A stretch of DNA of 5,342 bases from Acidobacteriota bacterium. Lineage in GTDB: Bacteria > Acidobacteriota > Blastocatellia > Pyrinomonadales > Pyrinomonadaceae. This document shows positions 1 through 5,295 of the stretch, piece by piece. The stretch is taken from assembly GCA_029777145.1 (NCBI GenBank), contig JAKOSS010000170.1, forward strand, positions 1 to 5,342, in the 5' to 3' direction. Position numbers and translations under genes: made by a program. A model generated the notes under the pieces. It saw only the letters and a list, made by a program, of their open reading frames with translations, did not search any database and was not told the origin of the DNA. Numbering within the stretch: the stretch's first letter is position 1; every line of letters starts with the position of its first letter.

Positions 1-862
1 AACCGAGCGCCTGCCGGACCGCCACATAATCGCCGGCGAACTTCGCGTTCGGCGCGGCCGCGATCAGTTTCGACCGCAGACGATCCATATTTTCACGAGC
101 GAGAATTCCCTTTTCAGCGCCGAGACAGGAAAAATCGAATCCGGAGATCTGAATCCTGAAACCGACCGGATCCTCGGCCAGATAGATGTCGATGATAGAC
201 TCGTCGGACGCCGTTTCGGTCGCATCCACCATCCGGGTCTCGCCGCGCTTTCGTTTTTCAGTCGCTTCGACCGCCTTCTGAAAAACGGCGCCGGCAACGA
301 TCACCTTGATATTCGCGATCGGCGCGCTGACGGTCGATTCCTCGTTGAATAGTTTTAGCCCGATCGTATCGTCCGTCAGGTGCAGGCCGCGGATCCGCTT
401 CGGCGCCGTCTCGATCGCGAGATCCTCGTCACGAACGATCGTCGTTTCGACGCCCAGATCCGCAAGCCGACGGGCGACGACCGACGCTTCGCGTTCGCTT
501 TCAACGCGGGCGATCGGAAGCGGTTTCGGCGACTTTGACGCGAGTTCCGCGAATTCGGGTTCGGATCTCAGCAACGATGCAAGATCCGCGATCGATGTCG
601 GCGAACCGCCGGTCGCGACCACGTTGAATCCCTTCTCCCAATCCTCGAGCCGGCGCAGTGTCGGGTTGATCAGATCGGCGACCGCGGCAGGGACTTCAAG
701 GTCGGCGCCGCAGTACATGCATTTCAGGCGCGTCGGCGGATTCGTCCGCGAACATGAGCCGCAGGTTACGAGTTGTTCCGCGCCGAACGCGATGTTCTCG
801 GAGCGGACGGGAATGCCGTCGATTTCATCAATGGGATCGGTACTTGCCATACGCTCGTTCAT
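1..862 (-). CDS. Zinc-ribbon protein of unknown function, C-terminus cut by window edge
   Basis: The minus strand is open from an ATG at 862 to the window edge (287 codons, no stop), so the 3' end is missing. A second in-frame ATG lies at 850 (MNERMASTDP reads through both), and neither has a good Shine-Dalgarno sequence. Counting from the 862 start, residues 34-51 hold CGSC, ten residues, then CMYC: a CX2C-X10-CX2C zinc ribbon. After a helical linker with LRRLEDWEKGF, residues about 115-148 (PIARVESEREASVVARRLAD, then LGVETTIVRDEDL) resemble small alpha/beta modules of the DUF2007 type; this is only a resemblance. The rest contains two beta-rich stretches and a helix. No catalytic motif, signal peptide or membrane segment is visible, so it is probably cytoplasmic. 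The gene diverges from the NYN nuclease gene. I do not recognise a function; an adaptor or regulator is a guess. Confidence 0.85.
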   Translation of the reverse strand, partial: MNERMASTDPIDEIDGIPVRSENIAFGAEQLVTCGSCSRTNPPTRLKCMYCGADLEVPAAVADLINPTLRRLEDWEKGFNVVATGGSPTSIADLASLLRSEPEFAELASKSPKPLPIARVESEREASVVARRLADLGVETTIVRDEDLAIETAPKRIRGLHLTDDTIGLKLFNEESTVSAPIANIKVIVAGAVFQKAVEATEKRKRGETRMVDATETASDESIIDIYLAEDPVGFRIQISGFDFSCLGAEKGILARENMDRLRSKLIAAAPNAKFAGDYVAVRQALG

Positions 863-1155
863 TATCCGACATTCGCGCCGAATTCGACCACCACGCGCGA
901 CGATTGTTTAACACATTGCTTGACCCCGTGCCCTGTGAACAGGCAAACTAGAGCAGGCGGAAAGACCGTGTTTTGCGGTATCCGAAAGGCGATCGGAATT
1001 GAAAAACAGACGATACTTTTGACTAGATTTTTGACGAATAAGGTTCAGATTCCAATTCAAATCGGTAGTTAGCTTTTTTTTCGATCCTTCTACAAGACTC
1101 CGCGTTTTTCGGAACATGACCGGCTTCCCGCCTCAAAAGCAAGAGGTTTAGGGAA
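863..1155. other. Divergent intergenic region, 293 bp
   Basis: The gap lies between the zinc-ribbon gene (-) and the NYN gene (+), so both promoters should be here. It is visibly more AT-rich than the flanking genes from about 995 to 1085. Two TTGAC boxes (1019 and 1031) could be -35 elements, but no convincing -10 follows either at 16-18 bp. An eight-T run at 1074-1081 has no stable hairpin before it. Short open frames crossing the gap show no coding character. I cannot place a promoter here with confidence. Confidence 0.5.
1141..1146 (+). promoter_or_regulatory. Ribosome binding site of the NYN gene
   Basis: AAGAGG sits nine bases before the ATG at 1156, a good Shine-Dalgarno match and spacing. 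It supports 1156 as the start. It contrasts with rqcP (1978) and the 4750 gene, which have none. Confidence 0.65.
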
Positions 1156-1863
1156 ATGCAATTCGACTCGACTACAAGCTCATCGTGGCAGTTTGGGCAT
1201 CGGGGGCGCGTCGCCGTCTTTATTGACGGCAACAACCTCTTTCATGCCGCGCGCTTTCATAACATCGATATCGACTACAACAAGCTGCTGCGCGTCCTGC
1301 TTGGAGACGGACGATTGCTCCGCGCATTCTTCTATACCGGCGTCGATGCCGGCGCCGAACGACAGCAGGGTTTCCTTTTGTGGATGCGGCGCAACGGGTT
1401 CCGCGTCGTCCAGAAGGAACTGAAGACGTTTTACGACGGGACGCGCAAGGCGAATCTCGACGTCGAGATCGCGGTCGATATGCTTTCGCTGGCGGGTCGC
1501 TACGACACGGCGGTTCTGGTTTCGGGGGACGAAGATTTCGTTTACGCGATCAATGCCGTCGCATACAAAGGCTGCCGCGTCGAGGTCGCCGGTTTCAGGT
1601 CAAACACCGCGCCGAGGCTGATCGACGTCGCCGACTTTTTCATCGATCTCGGCGATATCGCCGATCTCGTCCGGAAGGATGCAACGCAGGGCAGCCATTA
1701 CGAGATACCGGTTTTCGTCCCGCCCGACGCGCCGCAGCAGCAACGCGGACGTTCCGGCGAAAGTTTCAACCGGATCAACAACGAGATCAACTACCAGCAG
1801 AGTTTCTCGGACGAAGAATCCGAACCGCGGTCGGACGTCGGACCGGAAAACAGACATCGATGA
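1156..1863 (+). CDS. NYN domain (LabA/DUF88-like) predicted ribonuclease
   Basis: 235 residues. The core is a PIN-like NYN fold: strand VAVFIDGNNLF (19-29) with first acidic residue D24, a strand at 54-63 (LLRAFFYTGV), then KANLDVEIAVDM (98-109) with D102 and D108, and VLVSGDEDF (120-128) with D125 and D127. A GCRVEVAGF strand (139-147) and APRLIDVADFFIDL (152-165) follow, as in LabA-type proteins. The acidic residues of a metal-dependent nuclease site are all present, so activity on RNA is likely from family knowledge; the substrate is unknown. Residues 176-235 are polar, proline/glutamine/arginine-rich and look disordered, perhaps an RNA or partner contact. No signal peptide, so cytoplasmic. 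It precedes the S4-domain gene on the same strand across a 114-bp repeat-filled gap. Confidence 0.92.
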   Translation: MQFDSTTSSSWQFGHRGRVAVFIDGNNLFHAARFHNIDIDYNKLLRVLLGDGRLLRAFFYTGVDAGAERQQGFLLWMRRNGFRVVQKELKTFYDGTRKANLDVEIAVDMLSLAGRYDTAVLVSGDEDFVYAINAVAYKGCRVEVAGFRSNTAPRLIDVADFFIDLGDIADLVRKDATQGSHYEIPVFVPPDAPQQQRGRSGESFNRINNEINYQQSFSDEESEPRSDVGPENRHR

Positions 1864-1866
1864 GCC

Positions 1867-1901
1867 GATTTTGGATTTTGGATTTTTGATTTTGGATTCG
1901 G
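1867..1901 (+). repeat. Heptanucleotide array, GATTTTG type (5 units)
   Basis: Five consecutive 7-base units: GATTTTG, GATTTTG, GATTTTT, GATTTTG, GATTCGG. The array starts three bases after the NYN stop codon (TGA at 1861-1863). Its first 18 bases form the left arm of the inverted repeat described separately. Confidence 0.85.
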
Positions 1902-1972
1902 TAACCTGACATCCGGGCTCTGAAATACGGTCGATGATCTTTGACTGAGCGACCAATCCAAAATCCAAAATC
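1867..1972. repeat. Perfect 18-bp inverted repeat spanning the NYN-rqcP gap
   Basis: Left arm GATTTTGGATTTTGGATT (1867-1884) is the exact reverse complement of the right arm AATCCAAAATCCAAAATC (1955-1972), with 70 bases between. A second register pairs 1886-1899 with 1962-1975 over 14 bases, because both arms are built from heptads. The left arm begins three bases after the NYN stop and the right arm ends five bases before the rqcP start codon. In RNA it would form an A/U-rich stem hiding the rqcP start region. It lacks the GC-rich stem and U-run of a classical terminator. Confidence 0.85.
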
Positions 1973-1977
1973 AAAGG

Positions 1978-2250
1978 ATGCGTCTCGACCTTTTCCTCAA
2001 GATCTCACGACTGATGCCGCGGCGGACCGTGGCGCAGGAGTTTTGTGACGCGGGACTGATCTCGGTGAACGGCTCGGCGGCCAAATCCGCGAAGGAAGTA
2101 AAGGCCGGCGACGAGATCGAGATCAGGCGCCGTAACCGCGTGACGGTTCTCAGGATCGTGTCTATCCCCGACAAGAAACAGGTCTCGCGCGCCGATGCGC
2201 CGTCGCTTTACGAAGTGATCAGCGAAACCGTGATCGCCGACGAGTTCTGA
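1978..2250 (+). CDS. rqcP: S4-domain RNA-binding protein, RqcP/Hsp15 (YabO) family
   Basis: 90 residues, the usual size for this family. It opens with the S4 signature MRLDLFLKISRLMPRRTVAQ, followed by GLISVNG (26-32), AAKSAKEVKAGDEIEIR (34-50) and VTVLRI (55-60). The tail ADAPSLYEVISE aligns well with the end of Bacillus YabO/RqcP. Family knowledge: these proteins bind 50S subunits blocked by peptidyl-tRNA, and RqcP works with RqcH to add alanine tails to stalled nascent chains; the related Hsp15 recycles such subunits. No RqcH is in the window, so RqcP versus Hsp15 is not settled, but the C-terminus favours RqcP. The ATG at 1978 is fixed by the conserved N-terminus. There is no usable Shine-Dalgarno sequence: AAAGG directly touches the ATG, and the inverted-repeat arm fills the space upstream. 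Confidence 0.9.
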   Translation: MRLDLFLKISRLMPRRTVAQEFCDAGLISVNGSAAKSAKEVKAGDEIEIRRRNRVTVLRIVSIPDKKQVSRADAPSLYEVISETVIADEF

Positions 2251-2378
2251 TCATCCGATCGAGAGTGTTAGCTGCGGGCGGCGCGGATAACGGAGATCTG
2301 AGAACAAGAACCTACCGCGAAATACGCGAGATCAATTCGAGGAAACGCATCACTTTCTCGGTTCAGTTCGTTTTGAAG
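2251..2378. other. Convergent intergenic gap, 128 bp
   Basis: The gap lies between the ends of rqcP (+) and the membrane protein gene (-). I see no heptad repeats, no strong hairpin with a T-run and no coding signal. A CGCG...CGCG four-base pairing near 2317-2330 is too short to call a terminator. Confidence 0.5.
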
Positions 2379-3086
2379 TCACTCGTCCCGAGTTTCCGGA
2401 TCGAGAAGAAACAATCCCAGCAAATAGAATCCGATCGCGAAGAACTGGATATATCCGGTCGCGCCGCTGTAACGCGGCAGGCTGAGCAGCCACGTGACGC
2501 CTTCCTGCGTCGGATTCTGCAAAATTCCCTGCCACCAGCTCTCCGTCGAGGGTGCCGTTAAATTCATCAGGATCAGATATTTGGCGACGAATGCGAGGCC
2601 AAACAATCCTCCCAAACTTCGGATCAGGCGCAAGGTGTCGAAGTCGGCGAACAGGTTGTTCCACAGCGTCCAGAAGAAGAAGAATCCGATCACCCAGAAC
2701 GGCAATCCGGCTTCGGGCAGCAACGAATTGAAGATCTGCGCTGACGCGGCGAACAAGGCGACGACGACACCGCCGTTCGCGACGTTCTTGAGCGACGTGA
2801 AATCTTCCGAAAACCAACCGTCGAGCCGCAGAAGTCCCGCCCTGAAAAAGAGGATCATCAGCATCGCCGCCGCGATCAGACAAAACAGCGCCGGCCGGAC
2901 GAAGACAAATTCGCTTTTCTCCGAGCCGATCCGCAGTCCGCCGAGCAGGGTTACCGTCAGGAAAAGAAACGGCACGAGCAGGTAACGCTTTCGCGCACGG
3001 ACGGCGCGGGCGGTCTCCGAACGAACGATCGACGCTTCGGCGGCCGGCACGATCTCCGCTTCGATGATCTCAAGTTCTTCGTTCAT
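2379..3086 (-). CDS. Six-helix integral membrane protein of unknown function
   Basis: 235 residues. An acidic cytoplasmic-type N-terminus (1-26) is followed by a basic patch (ARKRY, 31-35) that precedes the first membrane helix. Hydrophobic segments lie at about 35-53, 61-86, 102-123, 128-147, 155-176 and 211-229. The loop between helices 5 and 6 (about 177-210) holds the aromatic patch ESWWQGILQNPTQEG. It ends in polar DPETRDE. The start ATG overlaps the stop of the upstream gene by four bases (ATGA at 3083-3086), so it is translationally coupled to the TPR-like protein, and the two probably act together at the membrane. No transporter, enzyme or secretion signature is recognisable. The overlapping 177-residue frame on the same strand (2350-2883) is arginine-rich and out of register with the membrane helices, so this frame is the real one. 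Confidence 0.88.
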   Translation of the reverse strand: MNEELEIIEAEIVPAAEASIVRSETARAVRARKRYLLVPFLFLTVTLLGGLRIGSEKSEFVFVRPALFCLIAAAMLMILFFRAGLLRLDGWFSEDFTSLKNVANGGVVVALFAASAQIFNSLLPEAGLPFWVIGFFFFWTLWNNLFADFDTLRLIRSLGGLFGLAFVAKYLILMNLTAPSTESWWQGILQNPTQEGVTWLLSLPRYSGATGYIQFFAIGFYLLGLFLLDPETRDE

Positions 3087-3610
3087 TTTCTTTCACGCGC
3101 GAGCTTAAGCGGGTTGAAATCCGACGCCGTCAATCGCAGGCCTTCTTCGAATTCGTTCTTCAGTTCCGCCGGCGTACGAAGTTTGAGATCAGGATCGTCG
3201 GACTTGAAATCGCGGTCGATCTCGGTGACCTTTTCGACTTCCGCCAGTCCCTTTTTGAACAATTCGTCGTCGCTGTAAACTCGTCCCCAACCCTGGCGAT
3301 AGAAAGTGTAGGCGATGTAGAACTGCGTTTTCGCGTCGCGGCGCTCCGGATCGGCGCGCAGGAATCCGTCGCGCGCGGCGACATAATTCTCACCACGGAA
3401 ATCCGACAGTGCCTGAGCGAATTTCTGCGGATCGACCTCGTAGGTTCCGGTCACGATCTGACCCTTCGTCGCGATGCTCTCGACGGTCTCGCGGGCCTTT
3501 GTCGTGACCTGACCGAGGTCGCGCGGCGCGACCGCGTAGATCCACACGACGAACGTCCCGTAAACGGCGACGAGCGCGATCGAAAGTGTCTGGATAAGCT
3601 TCTGGTTCAT
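3083..3610 (-). CDS. Membrane-anchored TPR-like protein, first gene of a two-gene operon
   Basis: 175 residues. A single hydrophobic segment near the N-terminus (about residues 5-28, IQTLSIALVAVYGTFVVWIY) looks like an uncleaved anchor or signal anchor. After a coiled or helical linker (33-50) comes a helical repeat region: FAQALSDFRGENYVAARDGF (64-83), LRADPERRDAKTQFYIAYTF (84-103) and LFKKGLAEVEKVTEIDRDF (117-135). The alternating helix pairs with small and aromatic residues fit a degenerate TPR pair, which usually serves as a protein-protein interaction surface. The last part, LRTPAELKNEFEEGLRLTAS, is helical. No Shine-Dalgarno sequence precedes the ATG at 3610. It overlaps the six-helix membrane protein gene by 4 bp, so the pair is one operon. 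The name and partner are unknown; a membrane assembly or scaffold is a guess. Confidence 0.87.
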   Translation of the reverse strand: MNQKLIQTLSIALVAVYGTFVVWIYAVAPRDLGQVTTKARETVESIATKGQIVTGTYEVDPQKFAQALSDFRGENYVAARDGFLRADPERRDAKTQFYIAYTFYRQGWGRVYSDDELFKKGLAEVEKVTEIDRDFKSDDPDLKLRTPAELKNEFEEGLRLTASDFNPLKLARERK

Positions 3611-3619
3611 TGATATAAT
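3591..3619 (+). promoter_or_regulatory. Predicted sigma70-type promoter for the lipoprotein gene
   Basis: A perfect extended -10 (TG-A-TATAAT, 3611-3619) lies 17 bp after a -35-like TGGATA (3591-3596, four of six to TTGACA). Transcription would start near 3626, leaving an 85-base leader before the ATG at 3711. The -35 lies inside the start of the divergent TPR-like gene. Confidence 0.6.
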
Positions 3620-3625
3620 CGTCGC

Positions 3626-3660
3626 GATTTCGGATGTCGGAATTGTGATTTCGGATCGCC
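3626..3660 (+). repeat. Degenerate heptads in the divergent promoter region
   Basis: Five 7-base units: GATTTCG, GATGTCG, GAATTGT, GATTTCG, GATCGCC. The ten-base word GATTTCGGAT occurs twice (3626-3635 and 3647-3656), exactly 21 bp apart, or two helical turns. It begins at the predicted plus-strand transcription start, so it could also act as an operator. Confidence 0.55.
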
Positions 3661-3682
3661 GTGAATCGCGCGGACGCCCTCA

Positions 3683-3711
3683 ATTATTCATTGGACACGA
3701 GGTTTTGTCTA
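3683..3711 (-). promoter_or_regulatory. Predicted promoter for the TPR-like/membrane operon
   Basis: On the minus strand TAGACA (3706-3711, five of six to TTGACA) is separated by 17 bp from AATAAT (3683-3688, five of six to TATAAT). The transcript would start near 3676, 66 bases before the ATG at 3610. The -35 overlaps the first base of the lipoprotein start codon. Confidence 0.45.
3699..3702 (+). promoter_or_regulatory. Ribosome binding site that fixes the lipoprotein start
   Basis: GAGG, within ACGAGG, lies eight bases before the ATG at 3711. It supports that start over an in-frame GTG at 3645, which would add 22 polar residues in front of the signal peptide. Confidence 0.65.
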
Positions 3712-4547
3712 TGTTTCGCCTCTTTCCGATATTTCTCTTGCTGTTCAGTTTCGGGTGCTCGACGGCGCAGACGTCAAGTCCGGCGCCGGATTCGAATCAG
3801 CCGGCGTCCAAGCGACAAACCAAGGTCGAGAAGATCAAGAATCCGGGACGCGTGGTACATGTGCTTGTCGCGCTTTGCGACAACGAAAATCAGGGAATCG
3901 TCCCGGTTCCGGCCCATCTCGGCAACGGTGAGGATCCGGCGCGAAATCTCTACTGGGGCGCGGCGTTCGGCGTTAAGACGTTCTTTTCCAAATCGAAGAA
4001 CTGGCAGCTTTTGGCGACGATCCCGGCGCCGTCGGACGGCATTCTCGAGCGGCTTGTTTTCAAGCACCGGACCGCGAACGTTTATCTCGTCGCCGACGCC
4101 TATCGCGGCAGCCGGATGCGGCAGACGATCGACGCGTTCTTCGACAGCGCGTCGGGCGCGGTCCGCGAGAACGTGAAAGTCAATGAAACGCTGCTTCAGG
4201 TCAAGGGCGGGAGCGATCTCGTCGCGTTCGTCGGGCACGACGGACTGATGGATTTCAAGCTCGACCGGACCGTCGAACGGGCCGATGCGGACAAGCGGGA
4301 CGCGATCGTGCTCGCGTGCGCGAGCCGCAATTATTTTTTCGAGCCAATGAAAAAATCCGGCGCGAATCCGCTGCTTTGGACAACTAACCTGATGGCGCCC
4401 GAAGCGTACATTCTGCACGACGCGCTCGAGGGCTGGGTTCGCGACGAATCGCCTGACTTGATCCGCGAACGCGCCGCCAAGGCATACGCGAAGTATCAGA
4501 AGATCAGTCTGACAGCCGCGAAGAATTTGTTGGTAACGGGGTTTTGA
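3711..4547 (+). CDS. Lipoprotein with caspase-like (clan CD) His/Cys motifs, predicted cysteine peptidase
   Basis: 278 residues from the ATG with a good ribosome binding site. Residues 1-15 are a lipoprotein signal (FRLFPIFLLLFSFG) and Cys16 would be lipidated; the box SFGC is slightly off consensus. Residues 17-45 are a flexible, polar linker. The mature part alternates strands and helices: VVHVLVALC (48-56), NVYLVADAY (123-131), SDLVAFVGHDG (168-178), DAIVLACAS (197-205) and NPLLWTTN (219-226), followed by helix EAYILHDALEGW. A hydrophobic block ending in His (H176) and a second ending in Ala-Cys (C203), then a strand, small residues and a helix, is the pattern of clan CD peptidases (caspases, gingipains, CHAT). 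The H-D-G order replaces the usual H-G, and the His-Cys spacing of 27 is short. Family assignment is my inference; protein and lipobox are directly visible. Substrate unknown. Confidence 0.88.
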   Translation: MFRLFPIFLLLFSFGCSTAQTSSPAPDSNQPASKRQTKVEKIKNPGRVVHVLVALCDNENQGIVPVPAHLGNGEDPARNLYWGAAFGVKTFFSKSKNWQLLATIPAPSDGILERLVFKHRTANVYLVADAYRGSRMRQTIDAFFDSASGAVRENVKVNETLLQVKGGSDLVAFVGHDGLMDFKLDRTVERADADKRDAIVLACASRNYFFEPMKKSGANPLLWTTNLMAPEAYILHDALEGWVRDESPDLIRERAAKAYAKYQKISLTAAKNLLVTGF

Positions 4548-4581
4548 GATTTGCGATTTGCGATTTGGGATTTGGGATTTG
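4548..4581 (+). repeat. Heptanucleotide array, GATTTG[CG] type (4.9 units)
   Basis: GATTTGC twice, GATTTGG twice, then GATTTG. The first base follows directly after the lipoprotein stop codon (TGA, 4545-4547), with no spacer. A related word (GATTTGC) appears on the minus strand at 5251-5278. Confidence 0.9.
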
Positions 4582-4593
4582 TAACTGTGAATT

Positions 4594-4740
4594 CGGACTC
4601 TTGACTCCGGACTCTTGACTCCGGACTCTCGACTTCGGACTCTTGACTCCGGACTCTTGACTCCGGACTCTTGACTCCGGACTCTTGACTTCGGACTCTT
4701 GACTCCGGACTCTTGACTTCGGACTCTTGACTCCGGACTC
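4594..4740 (+). repeat. 14-bp tandem array CGGACTCTTGACTC (10.5 units)
   Basis: Ten full 14-base units and a 7-base half unit (CGGACTC, 4734-4740). Each unit is two related heptads, CGGACTC and TTGACTC, so the underlying period is 7 with 21 half-units. Seven units are identical. Changes are transitions only: last base C to T in units 3, 7 and 9, and T to C at position 9 of unit 3. Every plus-strand frame meets TGA within the array, while all minus-strand frames stay open. There are no spacers, so this is not CRISPR. It ends nine bases before the start codon at 4750. Confidence 0.95.
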
Positions 4741-4749
4741 CAAAACTTT

Positions 4750-5190
4750 ATGAGAATTCTGTTTTTGACCATTATCGCCGTCGCGCTTGCTGCCGGTTCT
4801 GCCCTGGGGCAGGAACGCTGGACCGGGCACTACACGTTCGAGGAGAACGGCGGGAAAACTGCCGGCGGGAGCGCGATCGTCGTCACGCACGACGTCGAGA
4901 TCATGGACACCGACGACGGATTGATCGCCCAGATCAAGGCGAACGGATTTCAGACGTCGCGCGATCTGACCGCGAAGGTGAAAATAACCGGCCAAAAGGC
5001 GCAGTTTTTCTTCGAATCATATGGCGAGGACAACATTCTCTCAACGTTCAAGGACGGCGAATTGTTGTTCACACTCGAACGAAAGAACAACCAACTTCTC
5101 ACAACTTGGGGCGCATACACGGACGTCACCGGCAAATACGTGAAACCCGGAAAGGTCTATTTTGAGAAGCTTAAGAAGGTAGAAGAATAG
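4750..5190 (+). CDS. Small secreted protein of unknown function (DUF5991-like)
   Basis: 146 residues. A clear Sec signal peptide occupies residues 1-20 (basic R2, hydrophobic LFLTIIAVALAAG, cleavage most likely at ALG|Q). The mature protein of about 126 residues is strand-rich: RWTGHYTFEENGGKTAGG, HDVEIMDTDDGLIAQIKANG, QTSRDLTAKVKITGQKAQFF, a FESYGEDN turn, ELLFTLERKNNQLLTTWGAY, ending KVYFEKLKKVEE. The order of a GGKTAGG motif, a NGFQTSRDL motif and a TWGAY motif resembles, from memory, the family annotated DUF5991; a Pfam search would decide. A lipocalin-like beta barrel is a reasonable guess. No cysteines remain in the mature chain and no catalytic motif is evident. There is no Shine-Dalgarno sequence before the ATG, and a 14-bp repeat array fills the upstream region. 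Probably periplasmic or exported. Confidence 0.88.
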   Translation: MRILFLTIIAVALAAGSALGQERWTGHYTFEENGGKTAGGSAIVVTHDVEIMDTDDGLIAQIKANGFQTSRDLTAKVKITGQKAQFFFESYGEDNILSTFKDGELLFTLERKNNQLLTTWGAYTDVTGKYVKPGKVYFEKLKKVEE

Positions 5191-5228
5191 ACGGTGGACG
5201 GTGGACGGTGGACGGTGGACGGTGGACG
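5190..5228 (+). repeat. Heptanucleotide array, GACGGTG type (5.6 units)
   Basis: Five identical GACGGTG units plus GACG. The first G is the last base of the TAG stop codon (5188-5190) of the secreted protein gene. The identity of all copies suggests recent expansion. Confidence 0.92.
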
Positions 5229-5295
5229 AACTGATCGTGATTCGACGATCGCAAATTGCAAATCGAAAATCGCAAACCAACTGTCTACCGTCTAC
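5208..5295. terminator. Nested hairpin between convergent genes, possible two-way terminator
   Basis: As plus-strand RNA, 5208-5222 (GTGGACGGTGGACGG) pairs with 5281-5295 (CTGTCTACCGTCTAC) over 15 bases, with three G-U wobbles and no mismatch; the array offers other registers seven bases apart. Inside the loop is a perfect 6-bp hairpin, GATCGT (5233-5238) and ACGATC (5245-5250), with a 6-base loop. No U-run follows, so it is not a classical intrinsic terminator. The position between two gene ends suggests transcript-end formation, which is an inference. Confidence 0.4.

Noticed and set aside
306..911. 201-codon plus-strand frame rich in Arg and Ser
   Set aside because: It lies antisense to the zinc-ribbon gene, whose frame encodes a Cys-patterned, balanced protein. 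High GC keeps the opposite strand open.
1019..1060. Promoter for the NYN gene at the TTGACT/TTGACG boxes
   Set aside because: No hexamer close to TATAAT occurs 16-18 bp downstream of either box.
1074..1081. Intrinsic terminator at the eight-T run
   Set aside because: No stable GC-rich hairpin precedes it, and it lies upstream of a plus-strand gene rather than after one.
1380..1889. 169-codon plus-strand frame inside the NYN gene
   Set aside because: Arginine-rich out-of-frame shadow; the NYN frame carries the conserved acidic motifs.
2350..2883. 177-codon minus-strand frame, and a 163-codon plus-strand frame at 2494-2985
   Set aside because: Both overlap the six-helix membrane protein gene. 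Their products are basic and lack membrane helices or domains, while the 2379-3086 frame is coupled to its upstream gene.
3645..3710. Upstream GTG start for the lipoprotein (22 extra residues)
   Set aside because: It would bury the signal peptide behind polar sequence; the ATG at 3711 has a ribosome binding site and a proper lipoprotein signal.
4594..4740. CRISPR array
   Set aside because: The repeats are 14 bp and directly adjacent with no unique spacers, and no cas genes are nearby.
3774..4772. 332-codon minus-strand frame with serine/glutamate/valine heptad-like peptide repeats
   Set aside because: It is antisense to the lipoprotein gene and runs through the 14-mer array, whose minus strand has no stop in any frame. 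The peptide repeat is an artefact of the DNA repeat.
4504..4995. 163-codon minus-strand frame
   Set aside because: Same cause: it crosses the array in another frame and is antisense to the secreted-protein gene.
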